NCBI GenBank assembly: GCA_002401525.1
Contig: NVTH01000090.1
Location: forward strand, 1 to 7,169
Direction: 5' to 3'
Origin: Moraxellaceae bacterium
GTDB taxonomy: Bacteria > Pseudomonadota > Gammaproteobacteria > Pseudomonadales > UBA3067
DNA: 7,169 nt
Shown here: positions 1 through 5,525 of the stretch, piece by piece
Layout of the letters: every line of letters starts with the position of its first letter
Numbering within the stretch: position 1 is the first letter of the stretch
Notes under the pieces: generated by a model
The model's database searches: none
Seen by the model: the letters and a program-made list of their open reading frames with translations, nothing else
Told to the model about the DNA's origin: nothing
Made by a program: the position numbers and the translations under genes

Positions 1-912
1 CATCCCCGCGCCCACTCGTAACGCAGCCTCACCGGCCATCGCCACCGCTCCCGCCATGCCGTAATTACCGCCCACCACCAACACGTGGCCAAATGTTCCT
101 TTATGACTGTCTTTCTCTCTCGCCTTCAAGAGACCGCCTAAACTCGGCCAATCAATTCGTTCAACCACCCCAGCACCGTCTTGTATTACTGCTTGTTTTA
201 ACGATTGCTTTACTGATTGATTGACAGACAGATAGGCCTCTTGCTCTACGCCCAAATCATCAAACATCACTCGTCCGGTCCGCGCCGGCCCTTGCCCAGT
301 CAACAGGCCTCGCTTTACGCCAATCAACGTATTAGTGACTTGCGCCCGAATCGCTCGCCCCATTTCAGCGCCACTGTCCGCGCAAAGTCCAGAAGGAATA
401 TCCACCGCCAAGACGTTGCAACTTATCTGATTCACTAGCTCAATGGCCTGATCAAATAGCGGCCTCACCGAACCTTTAAGCCCAGTTCCTAATAGCGCAT
501 CCACGATCACGTCGCTGTTTTCAAGGGTGGTTTTTTGCTGCAGCAATTGTTCCCCTGAGCCAATTTCACGCACGGCTATATCGGCCTGCAACACCTTCGC
601 CGCAGTCGTTGCGGCATCGCCTTTAAGCCGTGCCACGTTGCCCAACTGAATGATTTCCACCGCCATGCCAGCCTGATGCGCTAATAATGCGATCACGTAA
701 CCGTCACCGGCATTATTTCCAGAGCCACACATCACGCAGATAGATTTCGCTTCGGGCCAATGTCGTTTTATTAATTGAAAGCAGGAGGCACCCGCTCGCT
801 CCATCAGCGCCAGCCCAGAAGTGTGGTACTGCTCAATGGCACAACGCTCTATTATCCGCACTTGTTCCGCGGTGTAGAGGCATCTTGGTAGATCAGTTCG
901 AAAGTCGCTCAT
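1..912 (-). CDS. nnr: Bifunctional NAD(P)H-hydrate repair enzyme Nnr (epimerase/dehydratase), 3' end cut by window edge
   Basis: Repairs damaged nicotinamide cofactors: the N-terminal YjeF_N domain epimerises R- and S-NAD(P)HX, and the C-terminal carbohydrate-kinase-like domain dehydrates S-NAD(P)HX with ADP to restore NAD(P)H. It acts in the cytoplasm. Translating the minus strand from the ATG at 910-912 gives 304 residues without a stop up to the left edge. Visible epimerase motifs are GSGNNAGDG (residues 63-71), DALLGTGLKG (138-147) and DIPSG (171-175). After a linker, KGTFGHVLVVGG (271-282) and a following GMAG open the dehydratase domain, which is then cut; roughly 190-200 residues are missing compared with the usual ~500-residue protein. 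The start is supported by the early CLYTAEQVR segment typical of the family; the upstream Shine-Dalgarno is weak. It is divergent from queG, as in E. coli. In many gammaproteobacteria tsaE follows nnr; that region lies outside the window. Confidence 0.95.
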   Translation of the reverse strand, partial: MSDFRTDLPRCLYTAEQVRIIERCAIEQYHTSGLALMERAGASCFQLIKRHWPEAKSICVMCGSGNNAGDGYVIALLAHQAGMAVEIIQLGNVARLKGDAATTAAKVLQADIAVREIGSGEQLLQQKTTLENSDVIVDALLGTGLKGSVRPLFDQAIELVNQISCNVLAVDIPSGLCADSGAEMGRAIRAQVTNTLIGVKRGLLTGQGPARTGRVMFDDLGVEQEAYLSVNQSVKQSLKQAVIQDGAGVVERIDWPSLGGLLKAREKDSHKGTFGHVLVVGGNYGMAGAVAMAGEAALRVGAGM

Positions 913-1125
913 AATATCCACTGTAGAATTTTGGTTTGAGAATGAACCGTCGTGGTTAGCGTTGATTGCAGAGACGCCTGTTTAATTTATCTGTTGCGCT
1001 TTTTAATTGATTGTCGCGCCTTACCGAGAGTATTAACATAGACTCACTAACGGGGCTGAAGACACGGATGCTGCCATGATCCCCACGACAATACCCATAC
1101 TCAATCTGGCTCTAGGCATCACCCA
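913..1125. other. Divergent intergenic region between nnr and queG
   Basis: These 213 bases separate two genes read outwards, so both promoters should lie here. A candidate queG promoter (1007-1036) and a short upstream ORF (1076-1129) are listed separately. For nnr I see no convincing -35/-10 pair, only an AT-rich stretch around 980-1010. No RNA gene was seen. Confidence 0.7.
1007..1036 (+). promoter_or_regulatory. Candidate sigma-70 promoter of queG
   Basis: TTGATT (1007-1012) and TATTAA (1031-1036) are separated by 18 bases; each matches the consensus hexamers at four of six positions. Transcription would start near 1043, leaving about 80 bases of leader that contain the small ORF ahead of queG. 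This is assigned by eye only, and other AT-rich hexamers lie nearby. Confidence 0.35.
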
Positions 1126-1129
1126 TTGA
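1076..1129 (+). other. Possible 17-codon leader ORF overlapping the queG start
   Basis: ATG at 1076-1078 opens a 17-residue frame, MIPTTIPILNLALGITH, whose TGA (1127-1129) overlaps the TTG start of queG (1126-1128) as TTGA. A GGA at 1066-1068 lies 7 bases upstream and may serve as a weak ribosome site. An even shorter frame (ATG 1068-1070, three codons) ends in an ATGA overlap with this one. Such stop/start overlaps are typical of translational coupling, which could help a weak TTG start. No protein family is recognisable, and chance is a real alternative. Confidence 0.3.
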
Positions 1130-2199
1130 ATTACTCCCCCACAGACCTCGATCAACTGGCACACGATATCAAACAATGGGGCAATGAATTAGGCTTTCAG
1201 CAAGTGGGCATCAGTGATATCGAATTGGCTGATCACGAAGCCTATTTAGACGCCTGGTTAAAAAAAGGTTTCCATGGAGAAATGTCTTACATGGCGGCCC
1301 ACGGCACTAAACGCAGCCGCCCCGCTGAACTGGTGCCCGGCACATTAACCGTCATCACCACTCGCATGGATTACCTGCCCACCCAAAAAGACGAAGCAGA
1401 AATCCTGCTCGAACCCAAGGTGGGTTACATCGCCCGCTATGCCCTGGGAAAAGATTATCACAAGCTAATGCGCAAACGGCTGAAACAATTAGCGCAAAAA
1501 ATTCAACAACAGATTGGCGAATTTGGATATCGCGTGTTTACCGACAGTGCTCCCGTGCTGGAGCGCGCTTTAGCAGAAAAATCGGGCTTGGGCTGGACCG
1601 GAAAAAACTCGCTGATTCTCAATCGTCACGCCGGGTCTTATTTCTTTCTTGGGGAAATTTATACCGACTTAGACTTACCCGTCGATCAACCTACCTCAGC
1701 GCATTGTGGTAGCTGTACACGATGCATTGACGTTTGCCCCACCCAAGCGATCGTTAATTCCAAAGAAATTGATTCACGACGCTGCATTTCCTACTTAACC
1801 ATCGAGTCCAAAGGCGCCATACCCGAGCAATTTCGCACTGCGATGGGGAATCGAATTTACGGCTGTGATGACTGCCAAATATTTTGCCCTTGGAATCGCT
1901 ATGCGGAGCTCACCCAGGAAAACGGCTTTCTACCCCGCCATCAATTAGATCGACCTAAACTCACCGAGCTCTGGGCTTGGGATGAGGAAATTTTTCTTAG
2001 CAACATGGAAGGCTCTGCCATTCGCCGCATCGGTTACCATCGCTGGCTGCGCAATTTAAGCGTCGCCCTCGGCAACGCGGACTACGATCCAGAAATTATT
2101 CGAGTTCTGAAAAACAAACGCGCCAGCACTGAATTACCCGATTTTGTGTCGGAACACATCCAGTGGGCCATTGATCAACAGCAATCCAAAGAAAACTAA
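1126..2199 (+). CDS. queG: Epoxyqueuosine reductase QueG
   Basis: Catalyses the last step of queuosine synthesis, reducing epoxyqueuosine to queuosine at the wobble base of GUN-anticodon tRNAs. It is a cytoplasmic cobalamin- and 4Fe-4S-dependent enzyme. The 357 residues match the family through most of their length: LAHDIKQWGNELGFQQVGI (11-29), HGEMSYMAAHG (50-60), and FTDSAPVLERALAEKSGLGW (138-157), which carries the likely catalytic Asp140. The first iron-sulfur motif has Cys194, 197, 200 and 204; Cys220 and the second motif GCDDCQIFCPWN (Cys247, 250, 254) complete two clusters. A HEAT-like C-terminal part follows. E. coli QueG is slightly longer (379). The start is TTG: the frame is open back to the TGA at 1057-1059 with no ATG or GTG, and the next in-frame ATG lies past conserved sequence. 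An AGG at 1114-1116 is the only Shine-Dalgarno-like element. The 3' end overlaps the convergent rubredoxin gene by 4 bases. Confidence 0.96.
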   Translation: MNYSPTDLDQLAHDIKQWGNELGFQQVGISDIELADHEAYLDAWLKKGFHGEMSYMAAHGTKRSRPAELVPGTLTVITTRMDYLPTQKDEAEILLEPKVGYIARYALGKDYHKLMRKRLKQLAQKIQQQIGEFGYRVFTDSAPVLERALAEKSGLGWTGKNSLILNRHAGSYFFLGEIYTDLDLPVDQPTSAHCGSCTRCIDVCPTQAIVNSKEIDSRRCISYLTIESKGAIPEQFRTAMGNRIYGCDDCQIFCPWNRYAELTQENGFLPRHQLDRPKLTELWAWDEEIFLSNMEGSAIRRIGYHRWLRNLSVALGNADYDPEIIRVLKNKRASTELPDFVSEHIQWAIDQQQSKEN

Positions 2200-2360
2200 T
2201 CCACCACTTCTTCAAAATCCATAATTGGCGCGCCACAATCTGGACACACCCACGCGTCATCAATATCTTCCAAGCGCGTCCCCGGAGCGATGCCTTCATC
2301 AGGACAGCCTAATGCTTCATCATAAACATAACCACAAATTACGCATTCCCACTTTTTCAC
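2196..2360 (-). CDS. Rubredoxin, 54 residues, GTG start
   Basis: Small cytoplasmic one-iron electron carrier, in which four cysteines bind a single Fe. The minus-strand frame reads KKWECVICGYVYDEA from the start, with Cys6 and Cys9 in CVICGYVYD. GIAPGT (23-28) follows, then WVCPDCG with Cys39 and Cys42, and an acidic C-terminus ending FEEVVD. This is the full rubredoxin fold at the usual ~54 residues. The GTG at 2358-2360 is the only reasonable start: an in-frame TGA lies two codons upstream, and GAGGA (2368-2372) sits 7 bases before it. An extra Cys19 replaces the more usual Asp or Leu in the G-x-P loop. The stop TAG (2196-2198) lies inside the end of convergent queG. Rubredoxins usually serve alkane or fatty-acid hydroxylases or oxidative-stress reductases, via a rubredoxin reductase; none is visible here, so the partner is unknown. 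Confidence 0.93.
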   Translation of the reverse strand: MKKWECVICGYVYDEALGCPDEGIAPGTRLEDIDDAWVCPDCGAPIMDFEEVVD

Positions 2361-2367
2361 TGCTCAG

Positions 2368-2372
2368 TCCTC
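2368..2372 (-). promoter_or_regulatory. Ribosome binding site of the rubredoxin gene
   Basis: GAGGA on the minus strand, 7 bases before the GTG start. It decides the start of a gene that is easily missed because it is short and lacks an ATG. Confidence 0.75.
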
Positions 2373-2390
2373 AATTTATAAAGGTGCTCA

Positions 2391-2419
2391 AGAATAACTT
2401 TAGCGCAATCCCACTGCAA
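2391..2419 (-). promoter_or_regulatory. Candidate promoter of the rubredoxin gene
   Basis: On the minus strand TTGCAG (2414-2419) and TATTCT (2391-2396) are spaced by 17 bases, matching consensus at three and four of six positions. The expected transcript start near 2384 would leave a leader of about 24 bases that includes the ribosome site. Assigned by eye; moderate to low support. Confidence 0.35.
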
Positions 2420-2519
2420 GCTTAGCCAATGCCCCTCAAAATTCCGCGCTATATACCCTTTCATTATTGCGCGGGCATTTTTAAGGGCTTTAACATCAGC
2501 GACTATTGGGCGACTCCTA

Positions 2520-2544
2520 CTGATCTGAGTTGATCAGGTACAAT
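2520..2544 (+). promoter_or_regulatory. Inverted repeat beside a TACAAT box, possible operator
   Basis: CTGATC (2520-2525) and GATCAG (2532-2537) form a perfect inverted repeat around six bases, directly followed by TACAAT (2539-2544), a good -10 hexamer. No good -35 lies at the usual distance. The element sits in the 253-bp divergent region between rubredoxin and the spermidine-synthase-like gene (2361-2613), where regulators of either gene could bind. A second repeat, TTGAAT (2573-2578) with ATTCAA (2594-2599), lies just before the downstream start. Nothing else was recognised in this gap. Confidence 0.25.
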
Positions 2545-2613
2545 CAACCCTTTTTCGGCCGAATAATTTAGATTGAATATTTCGGTACAGTGAATTCAAA
2601 TGGCAAATAATTT

Positions 2614-3372
2614 ATGACCACGTTATGGAAAAAAAGGATTGAAGGCATCCTTTATGAAGTCCGACAAGCCGGCCACTCCCGCCGCCTTTACACTAATGGC
2701 GTTTTCCACAGCCAGTTCAGCACTAGCAACCCCATCACCGGCAGCATATGGGACCTGCTTCTATTACCGGCGTTCTTCCACCCTCCGGAACAACTTAATC
2801 GAATTTTGGTATTAGGGGTAGGGGGCGGCACAGTCATCAGGCAACTGCTGCATTTCTTCCAACCGCAACAAATAGTAGGCATCGAAATTTGTCGCCACCA
2901 CATCGATATCGCCCGCCGCTACTTCGGTGTCACCCATCGCAACGTGCAATTAATTAAAGACGACGCCATTCAATGGGTAAACCACTACCAAGGGGAGAAA
3001 TTCGATTTAATTATCGAGGATATTTTTAGCGGCGAAAACAATGACCCCACTCGAGTTATTACGCCGAATCAAAAATGGATGACTCAATTATTCAATTTAA
3101 CTACACGCCAAGGCATGCTGGTTATGAATCACGCAGGACAAGAAGAATTCAAAACCTCTGCTGCTTTTTCTGCGCCAACGATACAGAAACGCATTAAATC
3201 AGCATTCCACTTCACGACGCCTACTTGCGATAATATTGTTGCCGCGTATTCCAAACAAATCGTACTGCGTAAAACACTAACAGATAATTTACTCGAATCC
3301 CCTTTCACCAACACTCAGCTCAGTCAGTGTCGATTAAGGTATGCGTTAAAAAAGATAAATTTAAACAATTAA
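2614..3372 (+). CDS. Spermidine-synthase-fold (class I SAM-methyltransferase-like) protein
   Basis: A 252-residue protein of the polyamine-synthase / methyltransferase superfamily. The Rossmann-like core is clear: ILVLGVGGGTVIRQLL (64-79) is the glycine-rich nucleotide motif. IVGIEI (87-92) is the strand ending in the ribose-binding acid, here Glu91. KDDAIQWV (115-122) is the SpeE-like Asp-Ala segment, and FDLIIEDIFSGE (130-141) is the motif-IV strand. True spermidine synthases carry a DGxxQ...DEFxYHE stretch that holds the amine substrate. The aligned region here is NGVFHSQFSTSNPITGSIWD (28-47), with the DEF-YHE acids missing, and no speD neighbour is seen. I therefore do not call it SpeE: it may be a methyltransferase or a divergent aminopropyltransferase, with unknown substrate. 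No signal peptide or membrane segment. ATG 2614 is used with only a weak ribosome site (the preceding sequence is AT-rich). It stands alone, divergent from rubredoxin and convergent with the DUF35 gene. Confidence 0.85.
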   Translation: MTTLWKKRIEGILYEVRQAGHSRRLYTNGVFHSQFSTSNPITGSIWDLLLLPAFFHPPEQLNRILVLGVGGGTVIRQLLHFFQPQQIVGIEICRHHIDIARRYFGVTHRNVQLIKDDAIQWVNHYQGEKFDLIIEDIFSGENNDPTRVITPNQKWMTQLFNLTTRQGMLVMNHAGQEEFKTSAAFSAPTIQKRIKSAFHFTTPTCDNIVAAYSKQIVLRKTLTDNLLESPFTNTQLSQCRLRYALKKINLNN

Positions 3373-3395
3373 AGTCGAGGACTAACTCCCAATTC

Positions 3396-3412
3396 ATTTC
3401 CAGGGCGGAAAT
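3396..3412. repeat. Perfect 6-bp stem-loop in the convergent gap
   Basis: ATTTCC (3396-3401), loop AGGGC, GGAAAT (3407-3412), located 24 bases after the stop of the spermidine-synthase-like gene. There is no following T-run. It may contribute to transcript ends together with the larger stem-loop beside it. Confidence 0.5.
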
Positions 3413-3419
3413 AGGGATC

Positions 3420-3466
3420 CCCTAAAGCCACAGGGTTTACGAATTAAATTCGCGGTAGCTTTAGGG
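3420..3466. terminator. Long imperfect stem-loop, possible bidirectional terminator
   Basis: CCCTAAAGC (3420-3428) pairs perfectly with GCTTTAGGG (3458-3466). Inside, after an asymmetric bulge, CGAATT (3440-3445) pairs with AATTCG (3447-3452). It lies between two convergent genes (ends at 3372 and 3485), where a two-way terminator is expected. Neither strand shows a clear T-tract after the stem, so intrinsic termination is uncertain; protection of mRNA ends or a repetitive palindrome element is an alternative. A competing short pairing, TAGGG (3412-3416) with CCCTA (3420-3424), overlaps the left arm. Confidence 0.45.
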
Positions 3467-3484
3467 TCAATCTAAACCTATCAA

Positions 3485-3877
3485 TCAGGCTGCAGTAAAG
3501 TAAGGCAGCGCGCACCCTTCGCCGGTATCGACAAATGCCACTTGCACGTCCATGCCAATTTTAATCTCATCAAGATCGATATCAATAAGATTAGTCATCA
3601 TGGTAATGCCTTCCTCAAGGGTGACGTAGGCAATGCAATATTGCACAGGCGAACGTCGCATAACGCTGTAGGTATACACCGTGCCTTTACCGGTGCTTTG
3701 TATCCACTCGGTATTATCACTCATGCAAAAAGGACATATAGTACGCGGGTAATAATGGTATTCATTACAATCGGCGCATTTTTTAATCAGTAATTTTCCT
3801 TCCGCCGTCGCGTCCCAAAAATGTTGAGTCTCTTCGTTAATCTCCGGCACAGGTATTTTAAATTTCTTCTCGCTCAT
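3485..3877 (-). CDS. Zn-ribbon / OB-fold protein (DUF35 family), partner of the thiolase-like protein
   Basis: A 130-residue protein with the two-part DUF35 layout. An N-terminal helical stretch with NEETQHFWDATAEGKL (14-29) leads into a rubredoxin-like Zn ribbon with Cys34, Cys37, Cys48 and Cys51 (CADC...CPFC). An OB-fold follows from about residue 58 to 128, including GKGTVYTYSV (63-72) and the closing GCALPYF. Members of this family bind thiolase-fold enzymes and act as acyl-CoA-binding or channelling subunits; the DUF35 domain of ChsH2, which partners Ltp2 in steroid side-chain cleavage, is the well known case. The start codon overlaps the thiolase-like stop as ATGA, and GGAGG (3886-3890) lies 8 bases upstream, so the two are almost certainly made together in a fixed ratio. 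A role as obligate subunit of the neighbouring enzyme is inference from family and overlap. The whole domain set is present at normal length. Confidence 0.92.
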   Translation of the reverse strand: MSEKKFKIPVPEINEETQHFWDATAEGKLLIKKCADCNEYHYYPRTICPFCMSDNTEWIQSTGKGTVYTYSVMRRSPVQYCIAYVTLEEGITMMTNLIDIDLDEIKIGMDVQVAFVDTGEGCALPYFTAA

Positions 3878-5049
3878 GAGTCTTCCCTCCCAAGAATTAC
3901 TGTCGCACTTCCCATTCGAGTTCCAATGGAGCCTCCGGTACCGTGAGCTAATGCAATATCACAATCCGCAACTTGAACCTTAGGATGCGCTTCATGTCTT
4001 ATTTGTCTTACTGCTTCTAACACTTTAGTCATGCCGCCACGGTTGGCTGGGTGATTACTGCACAAGCCTCCGCCATCGGTGTTAAAAGGGATTTTACCCA
4101 CGCCAGAAATTAAATTACCGTCAGCCACGTATTTCCCACCTTGGCCTTTTTCACAGAAACCTAGATCTTCTATGGTTTCTAACACGGTAATGGTGAACGA
4201 ATCGTAGATAGACATGTATTTAATGTCTTCGTGTTTAACCTTCGCTTCTTTAAACGCTTTTTCCCCAGACCAAACTGCGCCGGTGTAAGTCAGATCCACT
4301 CGGCCGCCGTCCAAATGTTTGGGCGCTTCACCATGGCCTAATACTTTGACGCATTGACGATCTAAAGTTTTAGCAATTTCAGGGCTAACAACCACCATCG
4401 CACCCCCACCGTCAGTGATCACGCAGCAATCCAAGCGATGCAACGGCTCACTAATCATGGGCGAATTCAATACATCTTCAACCGTCACTACATTCTGTAG
4501 CTGAGCGTTTTCGTTATGTTGCGCGTGATGCGATGCTGCCACTTTGATCCACGCTAATTGTTCGCTGGTAGTGCCGTATTGATGCATATGCCGCATCGCC
4601 GCCATGCCGTACATATTCACTACGGAAGGACCCCAGACATTTTCAAAACCTGCTTCCGGCGCACCGCGTCCGAAGCCACGCATGGCCAAGCCGCCTTTTT
4701 TAATCGTACTCTTCGGTTTTCCTGCCAAAGTAATTAATGCCACATTACATTTACCCGCAGCTATCGCAGCAGCAGCGTGGCCAATGTGGGCGACATAAGA
4801 TGACCCGCCGGTTTCGGTGGAATCAATGTGCTGCAACTTCAGCCCCATGTATTCCGCCATGGAGATGCCCCCTAAACCAGGTGCATCACCGGCGCAATAG
4901 TAGGCATCAACGTCAGAATAAGTGAGACCGGCATCTTCTAACGCGCCTTTTGCAAACATTCCATGTAGCTGGGCCAACGATTTATCCGCCGCCTCTCGTT
5001 TCGGGTATTCGTAAATCCCCGCAATATAGGCTTTACCTCGTATGCTCAT
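3874..5049 (-). CDS. Thiolase-fold protein lacking the canonical catalytic cysteines (SCPx/Ltp-like)
   Basis: A 391-residue protein of the thiolase superfamily, usually annotated acetyl-CoA acetyltransferase or lipid-transfer protein. Fold landmarks are all present: KGALEDAGLTYSDVDAYYCAG (34-54), the helix HIGHAAAAIAAG (88-99), DCCVITDGGGAMVV (207-220), IYDSFT (281-286), NTDGGGLCSNHPANRGGM (323-340), and a C-terminus ending SATVILGRE. The positions that hold the nucleophile in true thiolases do not: counting back from the AAG at 97-99, Gly82/Ser83 occupies the Cys site. At the second catalytic site the CxGGG motif reads HGTGG (369-373). Only the histidine in the NHP motif (333) is kept. This pattern fits Ltp-like enzymes that cleave C-C bonds by retro-aldol chemistry with a DUF35 partner, rather than thiolysis; that assignment and the substrate are inference. 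The ATG at 5047-5049 is chosen because AAGGA (5057-5061) lies 7 bases upstream. An in-frame TTG at 5188-5190 would add 47 residues unlike the family. Confidence 0.9.
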   Translation of the reverse strand: MSIRGKAYIAGIYEYPKREAADKSLAQLHGMFAKGALEDAGLTYSDVDAYYCAGDAPGLGGISMAEYMGLKLQHIDSTETGGSSYVAHIGHAAAAIAAGKCNVALITLAGKPKSTIKKGGLAMRGFGRGAPEAGFENVWGPSVVNMYGMAAMRHMHQYGTTSEQLAWIKVAASHHAQHNENAQLQNVVTVEDVLNSPMISEPLHRLDCCVITDGGGAMVVVSPEIAKTLDRQCVKVLGHGEAPKHLDGGRVDLTYTGAVWSGEKAFKEAKVKHEDIKYMSIYDSFTITVLETIEDLGFCEKGQGGKYVADGNLISGVGKIPFNTDGGGLCSNHPANRGGMTKVLEAVRQIRHEAHPKVQVADCDIALAHGTGGSIGTRMGSATVILGREDS

Positions 5050-5056
5050 TATTTTT

Positions 5057-5061
5057 TCCTT
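5057..5061 (-). promoter_or_regulatory. Ribosome binding site deciding the thiolase-like start
   Basis: AAGGA on the minus strand, 7 bases before the ATG at 5047-5049. It supports the shorter 391-residue protein over the 47-residue longer open frame. Confidence 0.75.
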
Positions 5062-5251
5062 ATAAACTTTAACGTCCGGCGTGGTAATTGGGACGCTAAA
5101 TCTAAAGTTAAACCTGGAAACTTCAGTTAGATGAATTTTAAATATGACTGTTTTATTGCTTTTGAATTGACTAGGAGTGTCTGTTTCCAAGGATACTGTC
5201 GCGCATCCTACCGAAAAAGGGCGTCACCAAATCAATGCCAACTTCTATCAA

Positions 5252-5270
5252 TACCGTCAATTGAACGGTA
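5252..5270. repeat. Inverted repeat TACCGT-N7-ACGGTA, possible operator
   Basis: TACCGT (5252-5257) and ACGGTA (5265-5270) are perfect arms around CAATTGA, itself containing the palindrome CAATTG. It lies about 200 bases before the thiolase-like start. The size and symmetry suit a dimeric repressor such as a TetR-family regulator, but no regulator gene is in the window and the assignment is speculative. Confidence 0.4.
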
Positions 5271-5271
5271 A

Positions 5272-5294
5272 ATCAAGCACTGTCAGCCCTTGAT
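5272..5294. repeat. Inverted repeat ATCAAG-N11-CTTGAT
   Basis: ATCAAG (5272-5277) and CTTGAT (5289-5294) are perfect arms separated by 11 bases, starting two bases after the neighbouring TACCGT repeat. Two dyads side by side in a promoter gap suggest a regulatory site; short perfect 6-mers also arise by chance. Confidence 0.3.
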
Positions 5295-5366
5295 CCACTG
5301 AAACAAAGCCAAGCAAGCTGTTTAAAGGAGTACTCAGGCAACGCGCAGAAAAGCACACAAACCGGA

Positions 5367-5385
5367 GGGCACGATCCAAGTGCCC
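5367..5385. repeat. GC-rich stem-loop GGGCAC-N7-GTGCCC
   Basis: GGGCAC (5367-5372) and GTGCCC (5380-5385) form a stable 6-bp stem with a 7-base loop. On the minus transcript no T-run follows the stem, so it is not a standard terminator. It could still stabilise the 3' end of the dehydrogenase transcript beyond the first terminator. Confidence 0.45.
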
Positions 5386-5417
5386 GAAAAGAAAACAAAT
5401 TAAACGACGCTTCACTT

Positions 5418-5452
5418 AAAAAACCAAATAAAAATGATTGCACCGGAATCAT
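5418..5452 (-). terminator. Probable rho-independent terminator of the acyl-CoA dehydrogenase gene
   Basis: On the minus strand ATGATT, loop CCGGTGC, AATCAT form a 6-bp stem (5434-5452), followed at once by a T-rich run with four T, then three T, then six T (5418-5433). It lies about 75 bases after the dehydrogenase stop. The stem is short and AT-rich, so efficiency is uncertain, but stem plus T-tract orientation fits this gene. Confidence 0.5.
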
Positions 5453-5525
5453 CGAGCCCAGCTTTTCGGCCCATAATGACCGCCGAGCTGTTGGTCTTAT
5501 TATTTACCCTTATCTAAAATCCGAC

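Larger units (their letters stand above)
5050..5525. other. Long non-coding gap upstream of the thiolase-like gene
   Basis: These 476 bases lie between two genes on the same (minus) strand. They hold a terminator-like stem for the upstream dehydrogenase gene and at least three perfect inverted repeats, listed separately. A promoter for the thiolase/DUF35 unit is expected here. The best eye candidate is the AT-rich stretch around 5130-5170, but no clean hexamer pair stands out. Two short open frames (5131-5271 plus, 5273-5452 minus) have no ribosome site or family resemblance and are not called. The gap is long for an operon interior, so the pair is probably transcribed separately. Confidence 0.65.

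Noticed and set aside
217..438. Plus-strand open frame opposite nnr
   Set aside because: It is the antisense shadow of the clearly conserved Nnr epimerase domain.
2614..3372. Assignment as true spermidine synthase SpeE
   Set aside because: The amine-binding DEFxYHE motif is missing and there is no polyamine gene context; only the superfamily fold is supported.
3412..3470. Integron attC-like recombination site
   Set aside because: The bulged stem-loop is superficially similar, but the GTTRRRY / RYYYAAC core sites are absent at the arm ends and no integrase or cassette structure is present.
5050..5190. A 47-residue N-terminal extension of the thiolase-like protein starting at TTG 5188-5190
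   Set aside because: The start is TTG, the added residues do not resemble the family, and the ATG at 5047-5049 has a well placed AAGGA and begins exactly at the conserved N-terminus.
5131..5271. Plus-strand 46-residue open frame in the long gap
   Set aside because: No ribosome site, no recognisable family, and unremarkable composition.
5273..5452. Minus-strand 59-residue hydrophobic open frame in the long gap
   Set aside because: Its start lies inside the terminator stem, it has no proper ribosome site, and the composition looks like translated non-coding DNA.
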